From a candidate division CSSED10-310 bacterium (GTDB lineage: Bacteria > CSSED10-310 > JAFGDC01), in assembly GCA_016932295.1 (NCBI GenBank), contig JAFGDC010000611.1, positions 1 through 34,604 on the forward strand: a stretch of DNA of 34,604 nt. Reading direction: 5' to 3'. This document shows, one piece after another, positions 25,469 through 33,357 of the stretch; the stretch's first letter is position 1, and each line of letters opens with the position of its first letter. Position numbers and translations under genes: made by a program. A model generated the notes under the pieces. It did no database searches. It had not been told where the DNA came from and worked only from the letters and a program-made list of their open reading frames with translations.

Positions 25469-25496
25469 ATTCTACATGCCGTCATCGAAAAAACAA
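25469..25496 (-). promoter_or_regulatory. Promoter for the DUF2723 gene
   Basis: On the minus strand TTGTTT (25496-25491) and TAGAAT (25474-25469) are 16 nt apart. The predicted transcript would begin near 25462, just before the AAAGGAG that serves GTG 25443; this argues against the start at 25485. Confidence 0.5.
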
Positions 25497-25533
25497 AGGC
25501 AAGCGCCGATCCCCAAATCCACCGCCTGGGACG

Positions 25534-25818
25534 ATGCGTGAAATAGTGCTTGCAAACGCTGGTTCATCAATTACAGTAGTTTTCAATCTGGTGCTGGAAG
25601 TCGGTGCGACCTGCTTCTTCTTCCCTCCCTGGAGCACGGCCCTCGAGCATGTCCCGATCGAGTTGACGCCCGGCGGTCTGCGGGGCATCGTCCTCGACGT
25701 GAGCTTGCCGGTGCCGCTGATTCCCCGGGGGGGCTTCAGATGCTTGGGTGCGGTCTTTTCCCCTGGTTTCACCGAACTTGCCGGTATTGTCGGCAGTTGG
25801 ACATTCAACTTTGAGTGA
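25534..25818 (+). CDS. Hypothetical protein
   Basis: This open frame encodes 94 aa that I do not recognise. It is hydrophobic in parts (VVFNLVLEVG, FFFPPW; later LRGIVLDVSLPVPLIP) and its pattern of alternating beta-type residues would suit a small beta-sandwich. There is no clear signal peptide and the ATG has no strong SD. It ends 9 nt before the HEAT-repeat gene on the same strand, so it may be the first cistron of the HEAT-mraY-peptidase group. The frame could be chance; I rate it as possible rather than likely. Confidence 0.35.
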   Translation: MREIVLANAGSSITVVFNLVLEVGATCFFFPPWSTALEHVPIELTPGGLRGIVLDVSLPVPLIPRGGFRCLGAVFSPGFTELAGIVGSWTFNFE

Positions 25819-25827
25819 GTCGGCGTG

Positions 25828-26646
25828 ATGGGATTGATCGGACGATGCAAGGAACTGTTCGTGTCATTTCGTGACAAGCGCCTGCAGGTGAGCCGGGCGG
25901 GTGGGTTCTTGAACCGCGCGCGCCGCGGACACACTGAACGGATGGAATTGATTGAAGCCATCGCGCGGTTTCGCCGCAGCCCTTATTGGGAAGTGCGTAA
26001 CATCGGGGTCAAATTATGCGGCCTGCTGGGCGAGAACGATCAGTCGCCATGGTTATTGGAATTGTTGAGTAAACGTTCGGATAAGGGATTCCTTCGTCGT
26101 AACGCGGCTGATTCATTACGCGCGATAGGAACGGCGAGCACGGACGTGCTGATGGCGCTGATGCATGGCCTGGAGGATCCCTATTGGGAAGTGCGGAGCG
26201 TATCCGCGCTTGCGTTGGCCGATCTGGCGCAAGGAGATGCGGCAATCGAGGAAGCGCTTCTGACGGCCCTGGCGGCCGGGCGGAAAAACCGTCGTGGAGA
26301 AGTCATCGAAACAAATTTCGATGTCAGGCGAAGTCTTGCGGTCGCCCTCGGCGCGCATGGTTCCAGTGCCAGTTTTGCCGTGTTGCCGGCGTTGCTGACG
26401 GATCCTAACTGGCAGGTCAGGAATGCCGCACTGGAGACCTGTCATGCCATGTACCGGCGTGGCATCATCGATCAACCGGCCCTGGCCGCCGCCATCCAAC
26501 AAGTGGACATCACCGCCGAAGGATTCAAGCCGGTCTTCACCTTGTCAGCGACGTACCGGCGGCTGCTCGGTTCAATCGATGGCAGGGATGAACCACGAAA
26601 CGGGTCGGAGGTGGCTCATGGTGCCGTGAGTGAGGGGGATGACTGA
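25828..26646 (+). CDS. HEAT-repeat protein
   Basis: The protein is about 272 aa and almost all alpha-helical repeats: SPYWEVRNIGVKLCGLLG, FLRRNAADSLRAIG, DPYWEVRSVSALALADLA, FDVRRSLAVALGAHG and DPNWQVRNAALETCHAM are five HEAT (PBS-lyase type) units. Such proteins are scaffolds or binding partners, not enzymes by themselves. There is no signal peptide or membrane segment. ATG 25828 (GTG 25825 also possible) has a weak GAGTGAG upstream. Its stop overlaps the mraY start (TGATG), so it is translationally coupled to peptidoglycan lipid I synthesis. A role in regulating or organising MraY is inference from that coupling only. Confidence 0.8.
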   Translation: MGLIGRCKELFVSFRDKRLQVSRAGGFLNRARRGHTERMELIEAIARFRRSPYWEVRNIGVKLCGLLGENDQSPWLLELLSKRSDKGFLRRNAADSLRAIGTASTDVLMALMHGLEDPYWEVRSVSALALADLAQGDAAIEEALLTALAAGRKNRRGEVIETNFDVRRSLAVALGAHGSSASFAVLPALLTDPNWQVRNAALETCHAMYRRGIIDQPALAAAIQQVDITAEGFKPVFTLSATYRRLLGSIDGRDEPRNGSEVAHGAVSEGDD

Positions 26647-27749
26647 TGTTCTACTGGTTGTACGAAGTGCTGTATGATCCCGATACTCCCTTCAAGATTC
26701 TCCGTCTTTTCAAGTATCTCACCTTCCGCACGATCTACTCGACGGTCACTGCTTTCCTGTTGAGCTTCCTGCTTGGACCAGTCATGATCCGTTGGCTGAA
26801 ACGGGCACAGATCAAAGATGAAAGCTGGAAGCAGGGAATGATCGATGTGGCACACAAGTCAGGCACTCCGACCATGGGCGGCCTGCTCATCATCATCGCG
26901 TTCCTGATTCCCAGCCTGCTCTGGTGCAACCTCGCCAATCCCTACGTGCAGGTGATCCTCACCGCGACCATATGGTTCGGCCTGCTGGGCGGCCTGGACG
27001 ATTACCTGAAGCTGAAACGAGGCAAGAGTGGCTTGGCCGAGCGATACAAGTACATCGGGCAGATCGTTTTTGGGACAGGCCTGGCGATCACGTTGCTCTA
27101 CACCACGTATTCCCCGCTGCCCGGTAATCTTGCCCCGGCGCTCTTCATTCCATTCATCAAGGGGCCGATTCTCAACCTGGGTATCCTGTACCTGGTTTTC
27201 ATCACCCTCGTGATCGTAGGCAGCACCAATGCGGTGAACATGACCGACGGCCTTGACGGACTCGCCATCGTTCCGGTGATGCTGGTCTCGGTCATCATGG
27301 GGGTGTTCGCCTATGTGATGGGCAACATCAAGCATGCAGAATACCTGCATTACGCATATCTCGACGGCGCTGGTGAAATCTGCGTGATTTGCGCTGCCGT
27401 AGCCGGCGCTGGCATAGGGTTTCTCTGGTACAACACCTATCCGGCACAGCTCTTCATGGGCGATATCGGCTCTCTTGCCCTGGGCGGCGTTCTCGGTACG
27501 GTGGCCATCCTGATCAAACAGGAGTTTATATTGTTTCTTGCCGGGGGGGTTTTTGTCATAGAAGCGGCGTCGGTCTTGCTGCAGAAGTATATTTTCACCA
27601 ATTGGGTCGGCAGGCGCCTCTTCATGCGAGCGCCGCTGCATGACACTTTCAAGTATCGCGGCATTGCGGAACCGAAAGTAGTCGTTCGCTTTTGGATCAT
27701 TTCGGTCATTTTCGCCTTGTTGAGTCTCAGCACCCTGAAATTGCGCTGA
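26646..27749 (+). CDS. mraY: Phospho-N-acetylmuramoyl-pentapeptide transferase (MraY)
   Basis: The protein is 367 aa, the usual length, with about 10 membrane helices. MraY joins phospho-MurNAc-pentapeptide to undecaprenyl phosphate, giving lipid I at the inner membrane face. Visible motifs are HKSGTPTMGG (70-79), GGLDDYLK (Asp118/119), NMTDGLDGLA (198-207) and MGDIGSLALGG (271-281); the end RFWIISVIF...TLKLR is also typical. The usual HHH motif (PIHHHFE) is here PLHDTF (His332, Asp333, Thr334), so two of the three His are replaced. The gene is outside a dcw cluster, between a HEAT protein and a peptidase. It is either a diverged MraY of this lineage or a paralogue using another soluble donor. 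Confidence 0.9.
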   Translation: MFYWLYEVLYDPDTPFKILRLFKYLTFRTIYSTVTAFLLSFLLGPVMIRWLKRAQIKDESWKQGMIDVAHKSGTPTMGGLLIIIAFLIPSLLWCNLANPYVQVILTATIWFGLLGGLDDYLKLKRGKSGLAERYKYIGQIVFGTGLAITLLYTTYSPLPGNLAPALFIPFIKGPILNLGILYLVFITLVIVGSTNAVNMTDGLDGLAIVPVMLVSVIMGVFAYVMGNIKHAEYLHYAYLDGAGEICVICAAVAGAGIGFLWYNTYPAQLFMGDIGSLALGGVLGTVAILIKQEFILFLAGGVFVIEAASVLLQKYIFTNWVGRRLFMRAPLHDTFKYRGIAEPKVVVRFWIISVIFALLSLSTLKLR

Positions 27750-27781
27750 GAGTGGAACATCTTGCGCGGAAGGAGTCAGGT

Positions 27782-28918
27782 ATGAGTTGGTTTGAACAGA
27801 ACACTCGGGTCGTGAGTCTCGTCGAGGCGCTGAGTGATCCGGCAGTTCCCTTTCATGAAGAGTTCGTGGCACGGGCCGTTGCGAGGGAAACCGCTCGTCT
27901 GCGGCAGGTCGGTCCCGTGAGCCTGCGACGGGATGCCGTCGGTAACCTGTTCCTGTCCTACCAGCCGTTACCGGTGGGTGCCCAGACAATGGTGATGGCG
28001 GCTCACATGGATCATCCGGGTTTCGAGGTAGTGTCATTTACCTCCTCCACAGTGGAGATGCGCGTGCTGGGAGGTCTGCCTGAACAGTTCTGCCAGGACA
28101 CGGGTGTGCTCCTGGTGAATGAACATGGCGATCGAACGCCGGCGACCATCACGCGCAAGATCCAGGACAAACTCTGGGAAGCGGTCGCGGCAACCCGTAT
28201 CGAGTCCGCGCCGTTGTTCGCAGTATGGGATGTGCCCTCATTCGAGCTGGATGATCATGTGGTATGGGGATTGGCCATGGACGATCTCGCTGGTTGTGCC
28301 TTGCAGATCGCGGCGCTCGAGGAAATCATGCGGCGTGGAGTGAACGTCAATGTCACGGCGGTATTTCACCGTGCCGAAGAGGTCGGATTCCTTGGCGCCG
28401 CCGCAGTTGCACTGGGTGGCGTGCTGCCCGCCGATGCCTTGATCATCTCCCTGGAAGCATCGAAAGCACTCCCCGGAGCAGAAGTAAATCAGGGCCCGGT
28501 CATCCGCCTGGGCGACAAGATGTACATCTTCGATCCCAACGCCGCCGGCTATCTCGAACAGGCCGGCGAACTGCTGAGGGAGGAGGGAATGCATATCCAG
28601 AAGCGGATAATGGATGGCGGAACTTGTGAGGCGTCGCTTTATCATGCCGCCGGTTACAGCGCTACCGGGCTGGCCGTGCCACTGCTTAATTACCATAACA
28701 CGGCGCCTGATCGGGTCGATAAGGAAGGTGTCGGGATTTACGACCTGAACGTGGGCGCAAGGCTGTTGGTTGAAACCGCGGAACTATTCGCGATTGAGAC
28801 CAGACCTCGACGCATGGAATTCGTCCGGCGGGTTGAATCACGTTTGCAAAATGCAGCCGGGAAATTCATCTCTTACACCGCTTCCGAGCTTTTACAACTA
28901 TCTGATATAAAAGAATAA
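27782..28918 (+). CDS. M42/M20-superfamily metallo-aminopeptidase-like protein
   Basis: The protein is 378 aa. AHMDHPG (His75), AMDDLAG (Asp167/168), RAEEVGFLGA (Glu199/200) and His305 (NYHNTAPD) follow the order of the di-zinc ligands of M42/M20 peptidases. The fourth ligand position is Glu225 (SLEAS), where Asp is usual in M42. The enzyme probably removes N-terminal residues from short peptides in the cytoplasm. ATG 27782 has GGAAGGAG about 7 nt upstream, and the gene begins 32 nt after mraY on the same strand, so it may share its transcript. A link to peptidoglycan recycling is possible but is inference. It is convergent with the carbamoyltransferase gene. Confidence 0.8.
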   Translation: MSWFEQNTRVVSLVEALSDPAVPFHEEFVARAVARETARLRQVGPVSLRRDAVGNLFLSYQPLPVGAQTMVMAAHMDHPGFEVVSFTSSTVEMRVLGGLPEQFCQDTGVLLVNEHGDRTPATITRKIQDKLWEAVAATRIESAPLFAVWDVPSFELDDHVVWGLAMDDLAGCALQIAALEEIMRRGVNVNVTAVFHRAEEVGFLGAAAVALGGVLPADALIISLEASKALPGAEVNQGPVIRLGDKMYIFDPNAAGYLEQAGELLREEGMHIQKRIMDGGTCEASLYHAAGYSATGLAVPLLNYHNTAPDRVDKEGVGIYDLNVGARLLVETAELFAIETRPRRMEFVRRVESRLQNAAGKFISYTASELLQLSDIKE

Positions 28919-28968
28919 AAGATCGACCTGACGGCGTCCGGCAGTTACTTGGAGACATCTCTGAAGGC

Positions 28969-30726
28969 CTACGTGGAAACCTCCCCGGAGACCTCCTTAG
29001 AAATCAGATATGGTCCCAGCGCCAGGTGATTGAGAGCCGAGTTTCGCAGCACATGAAAGGCTTCTTCCGGCAGGTTGACCATGGGATCACCATGGAGATT
29101 CAACGAGGTATTGAGAACCGCGCCAATGCCGCTCTTGGCTTCGAATCGTTCGATGATATCGTAATAATCGGGATTGTACTCACGGACCAGGATCTGTGGT
29201 CTGATGGTGTGATCGGCCTGATGACAGGCGCAGGTGATTTCCTCCCGGGCCTCCGGCTTGGTATCGAAGCTCATGATCATGTAATGGGAATCGAACCCCT
29301 TAGGGTTCAGCAGGTATCGATCGGCGAACTTGTCCAGCACCGTACCGGCGAAGGGCATCCAGAAATCACGCTGTTTGATCATGGCATTCAAGCGCTGCAC
29401 ATTCCTCAGGTTGGAGGGATTGGCGAGAATGCTCCGGTTGCCGAGGGCTCTGGGGCCGAATTCCATGCGACCGGTGCAGCGCGCGACAATTTCATCCTCA
29501 GCCAGCAGAGAAGCGATTCGTTCGTTGATGTTCTCGGATCGCTCCACCCTGTATGGCTGACCCTGCAGGGTATCGACAAATCGTTTGATAGGTGCATCGA
29601 TGGGCTCACCCCAGTACACGGTCTTCAGGGGTTCGAGTTCATTTCCTCCCCTTTTTCGCGCCAGTTGGCGGTAGCCAAGAATGGCGGCACCGACGGAGAT
29701 GCAGTCGTCACCCGAGGCTGGAAAGAAAAACATGTCCTCGATTTCTTCCAGTTCACCTATCCGCTTGTTCGATTTGACGTTGAGGAAGACACCGCCGGCG
29801 CACGCGATCTTGCCGATGCCGAAGTGTCGTGCATTGTTGTGAATCCACCCTGTCATGATGTCTTCCAGCAGGTTCTGGACGCCGTAGCAAAGGTGGTCGA
29901 ACCGCCGGTTGCAGAGTCTCCGATTGAGATGGTTCACCAGTGCATCGCCGGCGTATCCGCAGTTGTTGCGGAAGGTCAATCCGTCCACTGACCAGAGTTT
30001 GGAAAACTCCTCAGCCACTTCCCGGGCGCGGCGTTTCTCCCCCCATGGCGCCATTCCCATCACCTTGTATTCATCCTGCCATGGAGCCATGCCGAGGAAC
30101 TTGGTGGTACGGGCATACAGGCCGCCGATGGAGTGGATCGACGGAATGATCACCTGTCGCTGGAATGAACCATCCGCGCCGGTGGCAACCGTTGCGCAGA
30201 GCCCATCACCGTTGCCATCGCAGGAGAAGATCAGGACCGGTTCTTCCGGCCAGGGACACATGTGGTAGGCGACTGCGGTATGGCATGTATGGTGATCGAA
30301 ATACCGGATTTTCTTCTTCGGAATGCCCAGTTCCCTGAACAGCGGCAGGTAGCGGCTGAAGAACTGATAGCGGCGCACGTTGCCGATCAAGCCGACATAG
30401 GAATAACGCAGGAAATCGGATTCGACGAGGCGGGTGGGCAGCAGTTGAGAGGCCAGTGAGACCGCCCGTGTAGTCTTGCGATATTCATTCTTCTGAGCCT
30501 TGTTGGAGTCGAAGATCTCGCACCTTGTCCCCACCGCCACCAAGTCCACATCCTTCCCGGAAATCCCGCCGATTTCCAGTACCTTGCGAATACTCAGTTC
30601 GGGAAAGGCAGCGCTGAACTTCATGCGGTTCAGCCGTTCCTCGCCTATGGCGGCCACCAAGACGCCATCGATGATGAGACAAGCCGATGCGTAGTGACTC
30701 ATGTTGATGCCGAGAACCGTTGTCAT
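28969..30726 (-). CDS. NodU/CmcH-family O-carbamoyltransferase
   Basis: The protein is 585 aa. N-terminal Kae1/YrdC-like domain: VLGINMSHYASACLIIDG, GEERLNRMKF, FDHHTCHTAVAYH (His145, 146, 149, 155) and FSCDGNGDG (Asp170), which bind metal and the carbamoyl-adenylate route; GGLYARTTKFLGM follows. C-terminal domain: GRMEFGPRALGNRSILA and LNTSLNLHGDPMV. The family transfers a carbamoyl group from carbamoyl phosphate to hydroxyls of sugars or antibiotics (NodU on Nod factors, TobZ on tobramycin). ATG 30726 has GGAGGG upstream; the frame back to 31137 overlaps the divergent DUF3109 gene and is not credible. The acceptor is probably a glycan made by the surrounding genes, by inference. Confidence 0.9.
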   Translation of the reverse strand: MTTVLGINMSHYASACLIIDGVLVAAIGEERLNRMKFSAAFPELSIRKVLEIGGISGKDVDLVAVGTRCEIFDSNKAQKNEYRKTTRAVSLASQLLPTRLVESDFLRYSYVGLIGNVRRYQFFSRYLPLFRELGIPKKKIRYFDHHTCHTAVAYHMCPWPEEPVLIFSCDGNGDGLCATVATGADGSFQRQVIIPSIHSIGGLYARTTKFLGMAPWQDEYKVMGMAPWGEKRRAREVAEEFSKLWSVDGLTFRNNCGYAGDALVNHLNRRLCNRRFDHLCYGVQNLLEDIMTGWIHNNARHFGIGKIACAGGVFLNVKSNKRIGELEEIEDMFFFPASGDDCISVGAAILGYRQLARKRGGNELEPLKTVYWGEPIDAPIKRFVDTLQGQPYRVERSENINERIASLLAEDEIVARCTGRMEFGPRALGNRSILANPSNLRNVQRLNAMIKQRDFWMPFAGTVLDKFADRYLLNPKGFDSHYMIMSFDTKPEAREEITCACHQADHTIRPQILVREYNPDYYDIIERFEAKSGIGAVLNTSLNLHGDPMVNLPEEAFHVLRNSALNHLALGPYLISKEVSGEVST

Positions 30727-30764
30727 CCATCCCTCCATTCGCTCCATCGGGCATGCAGATTCTG

Positions 30765-30794
30765 TTAATACCACACAGCTTGTCAGGGAAGCAA
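30765..30794 (-). promoter_or_regulatory. Candidate promoter for the carbamoyltransferase gene
   Basis: On the minus strand TTGCTT (30794-30789) and TATTAA (30770-30765) are 18 nt apart, with an extended TGg before the -10. The leader to ATG 30726 would be about 30 nt and contains GGAGGG. Confidence 0.4.
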
Positions 30795-30876
30795 ACCCGT
30801 CCAATGACACCCAGGCGCCGATCCAGGTCTCACCCGCCACCAGTTTTGCCAGACCGGGAAACAGGACATGCGCGTC

Positions 30877-30905
30877 TTGCATCGCTCCGTTGTTTGACAT
30901 ATAAC
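30877..30905 (+). promoter_or_regulatory. Promoter for the DUF3109 gene
   Basis: TTGCAT (30877-30882) and TATAAC (30900-30905) are exactly 17 nt apart. Transcription would begin near 30912, leaving AAGGAG (30919-30924) directly before ATG 30931. It sits in the 204-nt divergent space with the carbamoyltransferase gene. Confidence 0.6.
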
Positions 30906-30930
30906 CTGCCGAAACGTGAAGGAGATTCAT

Positions 30931-31485
30931 ATGCACATCGTTGGCGAGACGCTGGTTGCAGCGGGAATCCTGGAGATGAATTTTCAATGTGATCTCAAGA
31001 TCTGCAAGGGCCGATGCTGCATTGTCGGTGAGCTGGGACCTCGCATCGCGCAACAGGAAATAGATGCCGTTTCCGCCATCCTGCCGGAAGTTCTTGAACT
31101 GCTGCCGACCGCTCAGGTCACATTCATCGATCGTCATGGATTTGTCACCGGGAACGAGGAAACCAGAGTGGCGCTTCTCGGCACCGGCGGTCCGTGCGTG
31201 TTCACCTGCCGGCAGGACAATGTGATCCTTTGTGCGCTCCAGGTTCTTCAGGAGCGACTGGCTCTTCCTCCTCTCAAACCCCTGAGCTGTGACCTTTTCC
31301 CCATCCGCATGAAGACATCGGGCTCGACTTCATACTTGACCTTCGTGACCCAGCAGGAATGCAGGGGCTGCTTCAAAGGCAACCGCCCCATGTATGAATC
31401 ACTCGCGGCGCCGCTGCGACGGGCTATGGGGGACAAGTGGTTCGAACATCTGCGGAGGGAAGCGGACACTGCCCCGCAACGATGA
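30931..31485 (+). CDS. DUF3109-like Cys-rich protein
   Basis: The protein is about 184 aa. A CDLKICKGRCC cluster (Cys20, 25, 29, 30), then GPCVFTC, ILC, LSCDLFPIR and ECRGCFKG, follow the DUF3109 family layout (CDL-x-x-CKG-x-CC ... KP-x-SC-x-L-PIR). These proteins belong to the broad group of putative zinc- or iron-chelating domains; no reaction is established. It is predicted cytoplasmic. ATG 30931 has AAGGAG 6 nt upstream. The carbamoyltransferase gene lies divergently, and a GT-C-like gene follows 93 nt downstream on the same strand. I see no reason in the sequence to tie it to glycan assembly. Confidence 0.78.
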   Translation: MHIVGETLVAAGILEMNFQCDLKICKGRCCIVGELGPRIAQQEIDAVSAILPEVLELLPTAQVTFIDRHGFVTGNEETRVALLGTGGPCVFTCRQDNVILCALQVLQERLALPPLKPLSCDLFPIRMKTSGSTSYLTFVTQQECRGCFKGNRPMYESLAAPLRRAMGDKWFEHLRREADTAPQR

Positions 31486-31578
31486 GGCGGACCAGCGGTG
31501 ACGTGTCAGAACGCACTGGCGCAAATCGAGCCGGGATGGTTACAGTAATGGCATGCAACAGTGCAGGAGCAGCATGAA

Positions 31579-33282
31579 ATGACGAACCCATCCCGATTAT
31601 CGAACCTGGAAACAATCTGCCTTGCCACCGGCTTCTTCCTGCTTTCCATACTTTTCACCTGGCCCTTGTCCGCGGCGCTGTCACATGCCTCCCTCTCCGC
31701 TCATCCCGATCTCTACGGCACGGTCCACTATTACTGGATCATGAGCCACTCCCTTACCAATCCGATCGAGGCGCTGCATTCACTCACACTCTTCTACCCA
31801 ATCGGCTGGGAACCCCTCGCCTATAATTCCTGCTACCTGGATGCCCTTGTTGGAGGCGTCCTCGCCCTCTTGTTCGGCCCGTTGGCAGCGCTCAATATCA
31901 TCACCATCCTGATCCCCGGCCTCAATGCTTTCGTGATGATGAGTGTGCTGATGAAGAATGGATTTGACAGTGCGGTTTCCCTTCCCGCGGCGATCGTCTT
32001 TGGCTTCAATCCTTATGTGGCGATGGAGCTTGTCCGGGGCCGCCCCTCGCAAGCCCTGCTCTGCCTTCTCCCTCTTGGTTTTCATGCGATGCAGCGATAC
32101 CTCCGCGCACCAGCCGTCAAGACCGCTGCAACCACCGCCGCCGTTTTCGTCCTTTCCATCGCGGCGTATTACTACTACGGCTTGCTGCTGGGATTGTGCC
32201 TGCTCGCCTGGCTGGTTCTCGATCTCAGATCCCTCGCCAGGCGGATCGGCTTCTATGAACTGGTGCGGCAACTCTCCTTCGCCGCACTGATACCCTGCAT
32301 CGCCGCACCGCTGCTCCTGATGCCGCATCTTTTCAGCGACACCATGTCTTGGCGCAGCCTGGCGCACCCACCGGGCCAGTCGCACACTATCACCTTGCGC
32401 ATGGTCAACAGCCTGTCACTCAATGATTTTTGCCATGCCGGAACAAGCACTTCCAACGGCGCACCACCACTGATACTGCTCGTGATCGTTACCACGGGCA
32501 TGTTCCTGCCTGCCATGCCTCATAAAAAACGCTGGCTGCTGCTGACCCTGTTCTTCCTGCTCGCCGCTTGTGGACCGGAGTTCTATCTGAACGATAGGCC
32601 GGCAGCTCCCAATCCGGTCTTCTCTTTCCTGGGGCTCCTGCCCCTTTTCGACCGATTCTGGTGGCCCTACCGCCTGATCTGCTTCACCTGGTTGGGATTG
32701 AGCTTCCTGCTCACATGTGAACTGCATTCATTGTTACATATCAAACCAGCGGCATATCGGCTGTTCACACTCATGCTCACATCCTTTACCACCATCCTGG
32801 TCCTGATCGCCGTCCTGCCCGACCGTGGCACCTTTCTGCACCGTGGCTGGCACGCGCCTGAAGCGTATGCATGGCTTGCCAGGCAACCGGCCGGGGCGGT
32901 GGTGGAGCTGCCGCTGCGGTTACCCGGCGTCTTCCGCACGCTCCACTTGCAGACTATTCATGGCAAACCATTGCTTTTCGGCTCTACCGCCCCCCCGCAA
33001 CTCGTTCCCTGGCGGCTTGCCGACATTCTTCAGCGCAACCCCTTCCTCGCGAGTCTCGAATCCATCGTCGGCGAGCCGTCGCCAACGATCCATGATGGCA
33101 TGACTCAAGGCTTGACACGACTTGGTTTCGCCTATCTCGTCCTGAATCCCCTTCATTGCCTCGACCGGAACCTCTCATCGCCAGACATGAAGTTATACTT
33201 TAAATATATGGACTGGCTGGAACGCTGCGTCGGGACTGGGTTGGCGTTTGACGATGGCACGGTGGTGTACGAGTTGAGATAA
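31579..33282 (+). CDS. Polytopic GT-C-like membrane protein (paralogue of the 10025 gene)
   Basis: The protein is about 567 aa with roughly 11-12 hydrophobic segments. The layout mirrors the gene at 10025: an N-terminal helix, an external loop with HPDLYGTVHYYWIMSHSL, a middle motif IVFGFNPYVAMELVRGRPSQALL, a late LGLLPLFDRFWWPYRLICF segment, and a soluble C-terminal portion starting with WLARQPAGAVVELPLR. The paralogue has YGFNPY, PLFSRMLEPFRL and ELPVG at the matching places. A role as a polyprenyl-sugar-dependent glycosyltransferase is inferred from topology. ATG 31579 has GGAG about 10 nt upstream; GTG 31561 is possible. The coding strand is C-rich, unlike the yicC operon. Confidence 0.65.
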   Translation: MTNPSRLSNLETICLATGFFLLSILFTWPLSAALSHASLSAHPDLYGTVHYYWIMSHSLTNPIEALHSLTLFYPIGWEPLAYNSCYLDALVGGVLALLFGPLAALNIITILIPGLNAFVMMSVLMKNGFDSAVSLPAAIVFGFNPYVAMELVRGRPSQALLCLLPLGFHAMQRYLRAPAVKTAATTAAVFVLSIAAYYYYGLLLGLCLLAWLVLDLRSLARRIGFYELVRQLSFAALIPCIAAPLLLMPHLFSDTMSWRSLAHPPGQSHTITLRMVNSLSLNDFCHAGTSTSNGAPPLILLVIVTTGMFLPAMPHKKRWLLLTLFFLLAACGPEFYLNDRPAAPNPVFSFLGLLPLFDRFWWPYRLICFTWLGLSFLLTCELHSLLHIKPAAYRLFTLMLTSFTTILVLIAVLPDRGTFLHRGWHAPEAYAWLARQPAGAVVELPLRLPGVFRTLHLQTIHGKPLLFGSTAPPQLVPWRLADILQRNPFLASLESIVGEPSPTIHDGMTQGLTRLGFAYLVLNPLHCLDRNLSSPDMKLYFKYMDWLERCVGTGLAFDDGTVVYELR

Positions 33283-33316
33283 CCGGGATCGATTCGGCTG
33301 GGTGGAGATGGCGGCG

Positions 33317-33347
33317 CTGGGCTGGCATGTGCCTCAAGCCCGGTTTT
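33317..33347 (+). terminator. Candidate hairpin terminator after the GT-C-like gene
   Basis: CTGGGCT (33317-33323) pairs with AGCCCGG (33337-33343) including one G-T pair, and four T follow (33344-33347). A small inner GGCA/TGCC pairing is also present. It lies 35 nt after the stop codon. The T run is short, so the call is modest. Confidence 0.4.
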
Positions 33348-33357
33348 CCCGCACGGA

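Noticed and set aside
30727..31137. N-terminal extension of the carbamoyltransferase to 722 aa
   Set aside because: It would overlap the divergent DUF3109 gene, and the SD and family start both favour ATG 30726.
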